A stretch of DNA of 64,000 bases from the NCBI RefSeq assembly GCF_015477355.1, contig NZ_JADLRJ010000001.1, positions 248,001 to 312,000 of the forward strand, read 5' to 3'. Position numbers and translations under genes: made by a program. The DNA comes from Nocardia blacklockiae. GTDB lineage: Bacteria > Actinomycetota > Actinomycetes > Mycobacteriales > Mycobacteriaceae. Below, one piece after another: positions 43,132 to 50,823 of the stretch; position 1 is the first letter of the stretch, and each line of letters opens with the position of its first letter. The notes beneath the pieces were generated by a model. That model had not been told where the DNA came from and did not search any database. It saw only the letters and a program-made list of their open reading frames with translations.

Positions 43132-44604
43132 GTGGTGCACGAGGCGTTCGAGGTCAAGCTCGCACAGTGGCCGAAGAAGGCCGTGGCGCTGAAGCTCAGG
43201 ACTGCAGGGGAGCGAGCGGAATCGACGGTCGGTCGCGACGCGATCGTCCAGGTGCTGGCTCGCGTCGCTCGTGCGGCGCCCCACGACATTTCACGGCTCG
43301 AGATCCACGAGGGCGATCCGAGGGCCGCGCGCCGGATGGATCGGCTCGAGATTCCGCAGGCAACGGTCAGCAAGGCGGTCAAGGTCCTCCTCGACGCGGG
43401 TTACCTGGAGTACGGCGCGACTCTTCACCAGCGTGATCGACGACCGACCACGCGCCTCAAACTCAGCTCGAGATTGGTCACCGCGGGAGTGCACGTCGCA
43501 TTGCGGGACGGCCGGCCGGCCGGCATATCGATCGTACTGACGAGCTTGGACGGTACGACGCAATTGCTGGGCCACCGTCGGGTGAGCTGGCAGGCGGGTC
43601 TCCCGGGCGACGCAGCACCGCAGGAGGAGTCGATGCACTGGATTCGGCTCGCCTCCGAGATCGCCTCGGTGATACGGCAACTCATGGAGCGGCACGGCCG
43701 GGTGCTCGCGGAGAACTCCAGCACCTTCGGCGGTCCGCAACTCGATCGGGGAGCCGGTAACGGTCGGATCGAGGCGACGGTCGAATTGTTCGGAGTTGGT
43801 GTGGAGGTCGCCGCGCCGGTCGACGGCGACCTGGTTATTCCGTTATTGCGGGACGGTTCCGCCCCGCCTCAGAACCTGGGAGGGATGCTGCGCGAGCATT
43901 TCGACCCGCAGAACAAGGGCACAGTGCCCATCCTGATCGAGAACGACATCAATGCTTTGGCCGTCCACGCGATTCAGTGGTTGCGATACCAGGTCTTGGA
44001 TTTGATCGTGATCGGAGTATTCGAGCACGGGACCGGGGGCGGATTGGTCATGGACGGCCGTGTGCGGCGCGGGAGCAGCGGGCGGGCCATGGAGGTCGGG
44101 CACCTGGCTGTCGGTCGATTGAGCAGCGGAGAGAGCCCCCGTGTCGTACCGAACATGGTGTGCCTGTGCGGCGACGAGAGCGGCCGCCACGTCGACCTTG
44201 TGGGTTCACCCATGCGCATCCTGCGCGAGCTGGGCTGCAAGACGCTGGACGAAGCGGTGCTGGTCGACACCGACCAAGCGGCCAGGGTGTTCGAGGAAGC
44301 CGGCGCCGTGCTCGGATGGGCCATCCAATGTGCCTGCACCACAACCGATCCTGCCACGGTGATTCTCTATCTCCCGCAGCCGCTGGCGGAGGCGTCGCCT
44401 GGCACCGCCGCCGCCGGATACCTGGAAGCGGCCCGGCGCGAGATCTCCGCGGGCTTCACCGGCCCTCGTGAACTCATGACGAGAACGTTCCCGACAGACG
44501 ACCAGAATCAGCCGAATCTCCGCGCGACCGCGGCCGCGAAGTGTGTGCTGGAAGGCTTTCTGGAGCACGCGCTCGAACTGGACGAGTGCGCGCTCGAGGG
44601 TTAA
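43132..44604 (+). CDS. ROK-family transcriptional regulator
   Basis: 490 residues from GTG 43132. An N-terminal winged HTH (about 45-110: VQVLARVARAAPHDISRLE, ATVSKAVKVLLDAGYLE) precedes a sugar-kinase-like ROK domain. That domain has LIENDINALAVHAIQW, GVFEHGTGGGLVMDG, and EVGHLAVG. The zinc motif reads CLCGDESGRHVD, missing the usual later Cys. ROK repressors sense sugars or sugar phosphates, which fits control of the sugar operon at 35586-41900. It lies 1.2 kb downstream of that operon in the same orientation. Confidence 0.85.
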   Translation: MVHEAFEVKLAQWPKKAVALKLRTAGERAESTVGRDAIVQVLARVARAAPHDISRLEIHEGDPRAARRMDRLEIPQATVSKAVKVLLDAGYLEYGATLHQRDRRPTTRLKLSSRLVTAGVHVALRDGRPAGISIVLTSLDGTTQLLGHRRVSWQAGLPGDAAPQEESMHWIRLASEIASVIRQLMERHGRVLAENSSTFGGPQLDRGAGNGRIEATVELFGVGVEVAAPVDGDLVIPLLRDGSAPPQNLGGMLREHFDPQNKGTVPILIENDINALAVHAIQWLRYQVLDLIVIGVFEHGTGGGLVMDGRVRRGSSGRAMEVGHLAVGRLSSGESPRVVPNMVCLCGDESGRHVDLVGSPMRILRELGCKTLDEAVLVDTDQAARVFEEAGAVLGWAIQCACTTTDPATVILYLPQPLAEASPGTAAAGYLEAARREISAGFTGPRELMTRTFPTDDQNQPNLRATAAAKCVLEGFLEHALELDECALEG

Positions 44605-44620
44605 GCCCCCTGAGCGGTAC

Positions 44621-44660
44621 CTAGGTGCTAGCTCCTAGTCGATGTAGCATAACTCCTACA
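44621..44660 (+). promoter_or_regulatory. Two short inverted repeats after the ROK gene
   Basis: CTAGG (44621-44625)/CCTAG (44634-44638) and TGTAG (44643-44647)/CTACA (44656-44660) lie between the ROK stop and the small membrane-protein frame at 44700. They could be a terminator remnant or an operator. Confidence 0.3.
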
Positions 44661-44699
44661 TTATTCCGCTGTCGGTCCGGCGGGTTAGGAGATCAAACC

Positions 44700-44978
44700 G
44701 TGGTGCACAAGAAGTCTCGCGTCCGGCAACGTCGGCGATTCGATATCGGACAAACCGTTCTGCTCGCCTTCATGACCATGGCGGCAGGTGGGTCGATCAT
44801 CATGTCGTGCTCGATCCACGGGCACGCCGGTATCGCTGCTGAGATTCCGTTCCGGGAGGTGCCGGGCCGACTGTCCGCCGACTCTCCGGATACTCGGTGC
44901 TTCGTCGGTCAGCCGACCCGGCACGCCACGATCCCGCTCGGCCGGGACTCCCGGCACGGGGACACGTCCGACCGGTAG
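44700..44978 (+). CDS. Possible small single-pass membrane protein
   Basis: 92 residues from GTG 44700, with TAGGAG ending about eight bases upstream. A basic N-terminus (KKSRVRQRRRF) is followed by one hydrophobic segment (TVLLAFMTMAAGGSIIMSC), giving an N-in membrane topology, and a polar tail. The Cys in IIMSCSIHG is not a good lipobox. No family is recognised, so the call rests on the ribosome-binding site and topology only. Confidence 0.4.
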   Translation: MVHKKSRVRQRRRFDIGQTVLLAFMTMAAGGSIIMSCSIHGHAGIAAEIPFREVPGRLSADSPDTRCFVGQPTRHATIPLGRDSRHGDTSDR

Positions 44979-45088
44979 ATTGCCTCTCCGGCATCCCGCC
45001 CGACTTTCGAGGGCCCTCTGATCTCTTCTCCATGGGGAGGTTGTCGAGGGTCCTCGCCGCGTGTCCGGCTGGCGGGCCTCGATCTGGC

Positions 45089-45904
45089 TCACTCCTGCGG
45101 CAGGCGGACCATGGCCTCCTGGGCGTAGGAGGCGACCAAGGTGCCGTTCTCGGTGAGGATGTCGCCACGGCCGTAGGCGCGGGCGTGGGCGAGGATCGGG
45201 CTGTGCTGGCGCAGGAGGAGCCAGTCGTCGGTGCGGAAGGCGCGGTGGAACCAGAGGGTGTGGGTGGTGACCGCGGAGAAGAACGCGGTGCCGTTGCCGC
45301 TCTGGGTGTAGCCCTGCTGCGGGAGCAGGGCCGTGCCGATGAGGGTGAGGTCGGTGGCGTAGGCGGCGAGGGCGGGGGCGAGGGCCGGGTCGGCCGCCGG
45401 GGTGCGCATCCAGAACTCGAATTCCGGTGCGGCCGAGCCGGAGTCCTCGAGATCGACGGCCGTACGAGTCTCCCACGGCAGCAGATCCCACTGCGCCTTG
45501 TGCTCCGCGGACAGCAGCGCGGGGACGGCCGCGACGGTCTGGCGATCCGGGCCCGGCTCCTCGGCGTGCAGCGAGACCGAGGCCGTCGCCACGACCCCCT
45601 TGGACTGCTCGGCGACGACCGAGACCGTGGCGAACGAGCGCCCGGCGTGGTGGCGGTGCACGCGGTAGCGGATCGGCTCGCCCGCATTCCCCTCGCGCAC
45701 GAAGATCGCGTGCAGCGATTTGATCGCCTTGTCCGGTACGGCGGCCGCGGCCGCGCGCGCGAACTGGGCGAGCAGCTGACCGCCGAACACCCGGTGGTAG
45801 GCCAGGTTCAGGTTCCGGCCCTCGAACAGGGCATCGGCCGCGTCGGTCGCCGGTACCGCGTCGAGGTCCAGGCAGCTGACGAGATCACTCCACAAATCGG
45901 GCAT
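45089..45904 (-). CDS. tesB: Acyl-CoA thioesterase II (TesB), double hotdog
   Basis: 271 residues from ATG 45904. Double-hotdog pattern: FEGRNLNLAYHRVFGGQLLAQFARAA near the N-terminus, VHRHHAGRSFATVSVVAEQ, FFSAVTTHTLWFHRAFRTDDWLLLRQHSP and GDILTENGTLVASYAQEAMVR near the C-terminus. It hydrolyses acyl-CoA esters, perhaps to free CoA from dead-end intermediates. A near-perfect GAGAAT palindrome lies 31 bases upstream. Confidence 0.92.
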   Translation of the reverse strand: MPDLWSDLVSCLDLDAVPATDAADALFEGRNLNLAYHRVFGGQLLAQFARAAAAAVPDKAIKSLHAIFVREGNAGEPIRYRVHRHHAGRSFATVSVVAEQSKGVVATASVSLHAEEPGPDRQTVAAVPALLSAEHKAQWDLLPWETRTAVDLEDSGSAAPEFEFWMRTPAADPALAPALAAYATDLTLIGTALLPQQGYTQSGNGTAFFSAVTTHTLWFHRAFRTDDWLLLRQHSPILAHARAYGRGDILTENGTLVASYAQEAMVRLPQE

Positions 45905-45935
45905 GAGACCGAGTGTAAGTCACACTCTCGTGAAC

Positions 45936-45950
45936 GAGAACTCTATTCTC
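45936..45950. promoter_or_regulatory. GAGAATNNNATTCTC-like palindrome, site 4 (one mismatch)
   Basis: GAGAACTCTATTCTC covers the stop codon of the TetR gene and lies 31 bases upstream of the tesB start. Eleven of twelve positions match. Confidence 0.6.
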
Positions 45951-46602
45951 CGCGCCGCGCGAATCCGTGGGCGCAGAAGTCCCACGCCTCGGCCGCGGTG
46001 ATCGGGTGCTGGGTATCCGCGGCGGAGGCGCCGGCGGACTGGGCGATGAACATCACCGTCTGCATCAGCATGGCCGAGGACCGGCGCGAGTTGACCTCCG
46101 CGCGCAGCCGGCCGGCCGCCTTGGCCTGCTCCATCAGCTCGGTGAACAGCGTCAGCATCGGCACGTGCGCGACCTTGACGTGGCCGGGATGCGAGATCAG
46201 CAGCTGCGGCGCGAAATCGGTGAACAGCGGCCGCCGGGCGGCGGGGTCGGGCCGGCACAGTTCGAAGAGCAACTCCGCGGCCACCCGCAACTTCTCGAGG
46301 GGTTCGGTCTGCCCGTCGGCGGTGGCGCGCAATTGATCGGCGGTGCGGCTCAGCGCATCCTCGAACAGGGCCAGCAGCAGCTCGTGCTTGCCGTCGAACT
46401 GCATGTAGAAGCTGCGCAGCGACTGTCTCGAGCGGTCCACCACCTCCTGCACGGTGAAATCGGTGGTGCCCTTCTCGGTGATGATGGCCTGGGCGGCATC
46501 GAGGAAGCGCTGCACGCGCTGCTCGGCGCGCAGCTTGGCGGTGCGCAGCGAGCGCTCGACGGCGCGCTGCTTCCAGGCGGGCTTCTCGCTCGGCGTGGTC
46601 AC
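45943..46602 (-). CDS. TetR-family regulator, likely owner of the GAGAAT palindromes
   Basis: 219 residues from ATG 46602. HTH region: AEQRVQRFLDAAQAIITEKG, FTVQEVVDRSRQSLRSFYMQFDGKHELL. The C-terminal domain is all-helical with PLFTDFAPQLLISHPGHVKVAHV. It is transcribed toward tesB and away from a crotonase gene. Two GAGAAT-type sites lie between its start and the crotonase, which is the usual autoregulated divergent layout. It is the only regulator gene next to these sites. Confidence 0.92.
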   Translation of the reverse strand: MTTPSEKPAWKQRAVERSLRTAKLRAEQRVQRFLDAAQAIITEKGTTDFTVQEVVDRSRQSLRSFYMQFDGKHELLLALFEDALSRTADQLRATADGQTEPLEKLRVAAELLFELCRPDPAARRPLFTDFAPQLLISHPGHVKVAHVPMLTLFTELMEQAKAAGRLRAEVNSRRSSAMLMQTVMFIAQSAGASAADTQHPITAAEAWDFCAHGFARRGE

Positions 46603-46652
46603 CGGCGCCCCGGTTCTCGGCCATGTGAAGAGAACATGAATGCACTGTACCG

Positions 46653-46667
46653 GAGAATGGCATGTTC
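46653..46667. promoter_or_regulatory. GAGAATNNNATTCTC-like palindrome, site 5 (two mismatches)
   Basis: GAGAATGGCATGTTC lies 50 bases upstream of the TetR start, matching ten of twelve positions. It would suit weak autorepression. Confidence 0.5.
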
Positions 46668-46682
46668 AAACCGGTTCGTAGC

Positions 46683-46737
46683 GTAAGTAATCTCTTTGTA
46701 GGAGACTTACCTTTCCTGTGTAGAGAATGTTATTCTC
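46683..46737. promoter_or_regulatory. GAGAATNNNATTCTC palindrome, site 6 (perfect), with adjacent inverted repeat
   Basis: GAGAATGTTATTCTC occupies 46723-46737, 70 bases before the crotonase start. Next to it, GTAAGT (46683-46688) and ACTTAC (46705-46710) form another inverted repeat whose inner bases read TCTC...GAGA. Confidence 0.7.
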
Positions 46738-46807
46738 GCCTCACTCGTGAGCCGAGGCTGGCGTCCAGGCCTGCCGGCTCGGTCTTTCCGGAGTTGAGGA
46801 GCACCAC

Positions 46808-47593
46808 GTGTACATCCGCTACGAGGCCGCCGACCGCATCGCCACCATCACCCTGGACCGCCCCGAAGCGGCCAACGCGCAGAACCGCGAGCTGCTGGAC
46901 GAGCTGGACGCCGCGTGGGTGCGCGCCGCGGCGGACGAGGACGTGGCGGTGATCGTGCTGCGGGCGGAGGGCAAGCACTTCTCGTCCGGGCACGACATGC
47001 GGGCCACCGGCGGCGAGGAGATCACCGAGATCACCCTGCAGCTGATCTACGAGACCGAGGCCCGCCGCTACCTGGAGTACTCGCTGCGCTGGCGCAATAT
47101 CCCGAAGCCGTCCATCGCGGCCGTGCAGGGCCGCTGCATCGCCGGTGGGCTGCTGCTGTGCTGGCCGTGCGATCTGATCGTGGCCGCCGACGACGCGCAG
47201 TTCTCCGACCCGGTGGTGATGATGGGCATCGGCGGCGTCGAATACCACGGGCACACTTGGGAACTCGGCCCGCGCAAGGCCAAGGAGATCCTGTTCACCG
47301 GCCGCTCGGTCACCGCGGAGGAGGCCCGCCAGGTCGGCATGGTGAACGAGGTGGTGCCCCGCGCCGAACTCGACGAGCGGACCAGGGCGCTGGCCGCCCG
47401 GATCGCCGCCATGCCGCCGTTCGGGTTGCGGCAGGCCAAGCGCGCGGTCAATCAGACGCTGGATGTGCAGGGCTTCTACGCCGCGATCCAATCCGTGTTC
47501 GACATCCACCAGACCGGCCACGGCAACGCCCTCAGCGTGAGCGGCTACCCGATCCTTGCCGCGCTGGAGGAGATGAAGGCGAAGACGAAATAG
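46808..47593 (+). CDS. Crotonase-superfamily protein (enoyl-CoA hydratase-like)
   Basis: 261 residues from GTG 46808 (GAGGAG about nine bases upstream). Motifs: RIATITLDRPEAANAQNREL, VIVLRAEGKHFSSGHDM, AVQGRCIAGGLLLCWPCDLIVA. At the hydratase Glu144/Glu164 positions it has Leu (GGLLL) and Val (SDPV). Its sequence recalls EchA proteins of steroid degradation that do not hydrate. It is controlled from the palindrome-containing region shared with the TetR gene. Confidence 0.88.
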   Translation: MYIRYEAADRIATITLDRPEAANAQNRELLDELDAAWVRAAADEDVAVIVLRAEGKHFSSGHDMRATGGEEITEITLQLIYETEARRYLEYSLRWRNIPKPSIAAVQGRCIAGGLLLCWPCDLIVAADDAQFSDPVVMMGIGGVEYHGHTWELGPRKAKEILFTGRSVTAEEARQVGMVNEVVPRAELDERTRALAARIAAMPPFGLRQAKRAVNQTLDVQGFYAAIQSVFDIHQTGHGNALSVSGYPILAALEEMKAKTK

Positions 47594-47642
47594 CGCGCGG
47601 GTCCCCGCGCCACCGCTGTTCCCTATCGAAACGAGGAAATTC

Positions 47643-48137
47643 ATGCGCGATTCCATCCTTCGCCGGGCCGCGATCTGTTGCGGCGCGGCCGTTGTCGCGG
47701 CCGTAGCGTTGACGGGCTGCTCCGACGACGAGTCCGGCACCGCCGCGTCGTCCACGCCGGCCTCGACCAGCGCCACGGCGGGCCAGGCCGACCCGGCCAC
47801 CACCAAGGCCGTCACGGACGTGTACACGACCTTCTTCGCCGGCGCCACGTCGCCGCAGGACAAGGCCGCCGTGGTGCAGAACGGCGACGTCTTCCGCCCC
47901 ATCCTCGACGCGCAGGCCGCCAACCCGCAGGCGCAGGGCACGTCGGTGACCGTCTCCGCGGTGAAGCCGGTGGACGCCGACCACGCCGACGTCACCTACA
48001 CCCTGCTGATCGGCGGCAACCCGATGCTGCCGGACCAGACCGGCCAGGCGGTGAAGGAAGCCGGCAAGTGGAAGGTCGCCACCGCCACCTTCTGCGCCCT
48101 GCTGGCCATCCAGGGCGGCACCTCGCCCGTCTGCTGA
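47643..48137 (+). CDS. MTB12-like secreted lipoprotein
   Basis: 164 residues. The signal peptide MRDSILRRAAICCGAAVVAA ends in a lipobox ALTGC, so Cys26 is lipidated. A low-complexity Ser/Thr/Ala linker leads to an NTF2-like domain (TTKAVTDVYTTFFAGATSPQDK, then ADVTYTLLIGGNPMLPDQTG and WKVATATFCALLAI). This is the pattern of mycobacterial low-molecular-weight antigen MTB12 proteins, cell-envelope proteins of unknown function. It may be co-transcribed with the crotonase. Confidence 0.85.
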   Translation: MRDSILRRAAICCGAAVVAAVALTGCSDDESGTAASSTPASTSATAGQADPATTKAVTDVYTTFFAGATSPQDKAAVVQNGDVFRPILDAQAANPQAQGTSVTVSAVKPVDADHADVTYTLLIGGNPMLPDQTGQAVKEAGKWKVATATFCALLAIQGGTSPVC

Positions 48138-48150
48138 GCCGAGCCCGCAA

Positions 48151-48179
48151 GGTTCGGTGCCGCACCCCGGCACCGAACC
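48151..48179 (+). terminator. Perfect 11-bp-stem hairpin after the lipoprotein gene
   Basis: GGTTCGGTGCC (48151-48161) pairs perfectly with GGCACCGAACC (48169-48179) across a 7-base loop, 13 bases after the stop codon. The rest of the 306-base gap up to 48443 holds no supported gene. Confidence 0.75.
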
Positions 48180-48352
48180 AGCCGGGCTGTGCGGCAACGC
48201 TTTCCGTGCGGCGACGCGTAACTGCCATCGCCGCACACTCGCGCCTGTCACGAATCGAGATGCGGTGCGCGGGAGTGCACGAGGTCCCCCCGCGAGGCGT
48301 GCGGGGCCGCGAGGCATGTGACGCGAGCCGCAGGGCGTGCAGCGAAGGCCTA

Positions 48353-48390
48353 CAGCGCAGAGCATGCGGCGAACGCATGCAGCGCAGAGC
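48353..48390 (+). repeat. Direct and inverted short repeats between convergent genes
   Basis: CAGCGCAGAGC occurs at 48353-48363 and 48380-48390. Between and overlapping them, GCATGCG (48362-48368) and CGCATGC (48374-48380) form an inverted repeat. It lies just beyond the 3' end of the minus-strand acyl-CoA dehydrogenase and could end that transcript. Confidence 0.5.
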
Positions 48391-48443
48391 GTTCGGCCCG
48401 GGGTGTGCGGAGAGCGGCGCGAGGCGTGGGGTGCTGGGCGGGG

Positions 48444-49244
48444 TCAGAGTTGGGCCAGGCGGGGGGCGGAGCCGATCGCGCGGAGGTGAGCGCCCGCTTC
48501 GCGGGTGAGTTCCCTTGCGCTGCCGAATAACCCGTCCAGCACCAGGGTGCGGCGGATGTGGCGCTGGAGGTCGTGTTCGGCGGTGAAGCCGATGCCGCCG
48601 AGGGTCTGCTGGCAGTGGCGGGCGGCGGTGAGGGCCGCCTGGCCGGCCGCGGCCTTGGCCAGCAGTGCGCCGAGGTCGGTGTCGGCGTGGGCGAGGGTGG
48701 CCTCCGCGCCTTCCAGGACGACCAGGGTTTCGGCGAGGCGGTGGCGGATCGCCTGGAAGGAGGCGATGGGCCGGCCGAACTGCTTGCGCTCCAAGGCGTG
48801 TCGGCGTGCGAGGTGCAGCATGGCGTGGCCGGTGCCGAGCAGCCACCAGCCGAGCGCGCGGCGTCCGGCGGCCAGCGCCGCGTCCGGCAGCGCGGCTCCG
48901 GATTCGACGGTGCGCACCGGCAGTTCCTCGTCCACGCCGTCACCGGGCCGGCTCGCCCGGTCCCACACCACCCACGCCCCACCGGCGAACGGCAGCGGCA
49001 CCGGCCCGGGCTCCGTCCATCCCGCGACATGCCGCACGACATCCTCGACCACCGCCGCGTGCGCGCCGGTCTCCCCCAACAGCCGACACACCAGCGGCAC
49101 AGCCACTTCGGGCACCTCGGCGAGCAGTTCCCCCCACCCCAGCTCGGCCAGCGCGGCATCGAGCTCCGCCCCACTCGCCCCGCCCATCGTCTTACGCAGC
49201 GTCGCGGCGAGCAGCTCCACCTCACCCGCGTCGAACTCGGTCAT
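48444..49244 (-). CDS. Acyl-CoA dehydrogenase, short (partner) subunit
   Basis: 266 residues from ATG 49244, with GAGGAG eight bases upstream. The N-terminal part is reduced. The C-terminal helical bundle is typical: LERKQFGRPIASFQAIRHRLAE, CQQTLGGIGFTAEHDLQRHIRR. It follows a full-length acyl-CoA dehydrogenase gene and probably forms a heteromeric enzyme with it. Confidence 0.85.
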   Translation of the reverse strand: MTEFDAGEVELLAATLRKTMGGASGAELDAALAELGWGELLAEVPEVAVPLVCRLLGETGAHAAVVEDVVRHVAGWTEPGPVPLPFAGGAWVVWDRASRPGDGVDEELPVRTVESGAALPDAALAAGRRALGWWLLGTGHAMLHLARRHALERKQFGRPIASFQAIRHRLAETLVVLEGAEATLAHADTDLGALLAKAAAGQAALTAARHCQQTLGGIGFTAEHDLQRHIRRTLVLDGLFGSARELTREAGAHLRAIGSAPRLAQL

Positions 49245-49308
49245 GCCCACTTCTCCTCAGCAGTAGAACGGCGCGTTGTCGCGGTGCGTGAAGCGCGAGC
49301 CGCCATGG

Positions 49309-50469
49309 TCATTCCTTCCCCAGGTCCAGCAGTCGCCGGGCGATGATGTTGCGCTGGATCTCGGCGGTGCCGCCGTAGATGGTGGCGGCGCGGGAGTAGA
49401 GGAATTCGGTGCGCCAGCGGGGGTCGGTGAACTCCACGGCACCGGGGAGCAGGTCTCGGGCGGTGTCGAAGAGGCGTTGTTCGGCGGTGGCCAGGAGCAC
49501 CTTGTCGACCGAGGTTTCCGCGCCGAGGCGGGCGCCGGCGGCGAGACGGCGCTGGGTGGCGTGCGAGCGGCAGCGGACCGTGTGCAGGGCGAGATACGCC
49601 GCGCCCAGGTCGGCGTCGTCGGGCGCGGCGGTCTGCGCGAGGACCTGGTCCAATCTTGTGAACAGGTAGGCGATTCGGTGCCAGAAGCAGGTGGACCGCT
49701 CGTAGGGCAGCAGATCCATCGCCACCCGCCAGCCGTCGCCGGGCGCGCCGAGCATCCGGTCCCCGGGAACCACGACGTCGTCGAAGAAGACCTCCGCGAA
49801 CTCGTCCACGCCGTGCATGGTGCGCAGCGGCCGCACGGTGATGCCGGGGGAGTCCATGTCGACGAAGAAGGCGGTGATCCCGTCGTGGCCCGGCCCGGTG
49901 CGGGTGAGCAGCACGCAGCGGGCGGCGTACTGGGCCAGGCTGGTCCACACCTTCTGGCCGCTGACCACCCAATCCTCGCCGCGCGCAACGGCTCTGGTGC
50001 TCAGCGAGGCCAGGTCGCTGCCCGACCCCGGCTCCGAGAAGCCCTGGCACCACTGCTCGCGCCCGGACAGCAGCAGCGGCACCGTCGCCGCGGCCAGTTC
50101 GGGGCGCGCGTAGCCGATCATCGTCGGCGCCAGCACCTCGATCATCGAATAGATGCCCGGCTCGGCCAGATCCCGGGACGCCACCTCCTCGCCGAGCACC
50201 GCGCGCAGCGCCGCCGGCCCGCCGAGCCCGGTCACCTCGGCCGGCCACCCGTAACGCATCCACTTCGCGTCGTAGAGCGCCCGCCGCACCCGCAGCAGCT
50301 GCTCGACCTGCCCGTCCAGCGAGTGGTCCGGCCCGGGTGTCAGGTCGTTGGCATCCAGCCACGCGCGCAGCCCGTCCCGGAAGCCCGAGACCTGCTGGGC
50401 GGCAGCGTCACTCGCCCCGGGACGGCGGTTCGCGATCGGCTCCGGCCCGGCAGCCCGCACCGTCGACAC
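49309..50469 (-). CDS. Acyl-CoA dehydrogenase, full-length subunit
   Basis: 386 residues from GTG 50469. Motifs: WCQGFSEPGSGSDLASLSTRA, VVSGQKVWTSLAQYAARCVLLTR and the C-terminal TIYGGTAEIQRNIIARRLLDLG. It resembles the subunit at 30320-31408 in organisation, and each has a short partner gene beside it. It lies three bases after the small gene at 50473, in one operon with the Rieske oxygenase. Confidence 0.92.
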   Translation of the reverse strand: MSTVRAAGPEPIANRRPGASDAAAQQVSGFRDGLRAWLDANDLTPGPDHSLDGQVEQLLRVRRALYDAKWMRYGWPAEVTGLGGPAALRAVLGEEVASRDLAEPGIYSMIEVLAPTMIGYARPELAAATVPLLLSGREQWCQGFSEPGSGSDLASLSTRAVARGEDWVVSGQKVWTSLAQYAARCVLLTRTGPGHDGITAFFVDMDSPGITVRPLRTMHGVDEFAEVFFDDVVVPGDRMLGAPGDGWRVAMDLLPYERSTCFWHRIAYLFTRLDQVLAQTAAPDDADLGAAYLALHTVRCRSHATQRRLAAGARLGAETSVDKVLLATAEQRLFDTARDLLPGAVEFTDPRWRTEFLYSRAATIYGGTAEIQRNIIARRLLDLGKE

Positions 50470-50472
50470 CGC

Positions 50473-50823
50473 TCAGACCACCGGCTCGCGGACGATGTCG
50501 AGGTAGGCCGCGCCGGAATCGGGCACCCGGGGCTGCTTCCACACCTCGACCGGGAACGACACCATCACCAGGGACTGGAGCAGGTGGAACAGGTTGCGCA
50601 CCTCGTCGGGCAGGTCGTCCCACTCGTACTTGTCGCAGAAGTCCAGGGCGGCCTCGAGACGCGGGAAGAGGGTGTCGTAGAGCGTCTGCATCTCCTCCAT
50701 CGAGGACGCGAGCCGCTTGCGGTAGCGCTCCGGCTCGGTGGGCAGGATCCAGTCCGAGAAGCGTTCCCAGTCGGCGAACTCGGCGGGCAGCTGCGGCCCG
50801 GCTCCGTTACTTCGCGCTGCCAT
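50473..50823 (-). CDS. Small conserved protein coupled to the Rieske oxygenase
   Basis: 116 residues from ATG 50823, overlapping the Rieske gene by 17 bases. Mostly helical: PAEFADWERFSDWILPTEPERY, SSMEEMQTLYDTLFPRLEAALDF, then YEWDDLPDEVRNLFHLLQSLV. It is not a ferredoxin (no Cys cluster) and not a typical small beta subunit of ring-hydroxylating dioxygenases. The overlap suggests a fixed stoichiometry with the oxygenase. It could be a structural partner or a substrate-handling protein. Confidence 0.75.
   Translation of the reverse strand: MAARSNGAGPQLPAEFADWERFSDWILPTEPERYRKRLASSMEEMQTLYDTLFPRLEAALDFCDKYEWDDLPDEVRNLFHLLQSLVMVSFPVEVWKQPRVPDSGAAYLDIVREPVV

Noticed and set aside
48318-48530. 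Plus-strand reading frame rich in Ala/Arg/Ser
   Set aside because: It runs through short repeats and into the antisense of the acyl-CoA dehydrogenase; it looks like a by-product of repeat composition.
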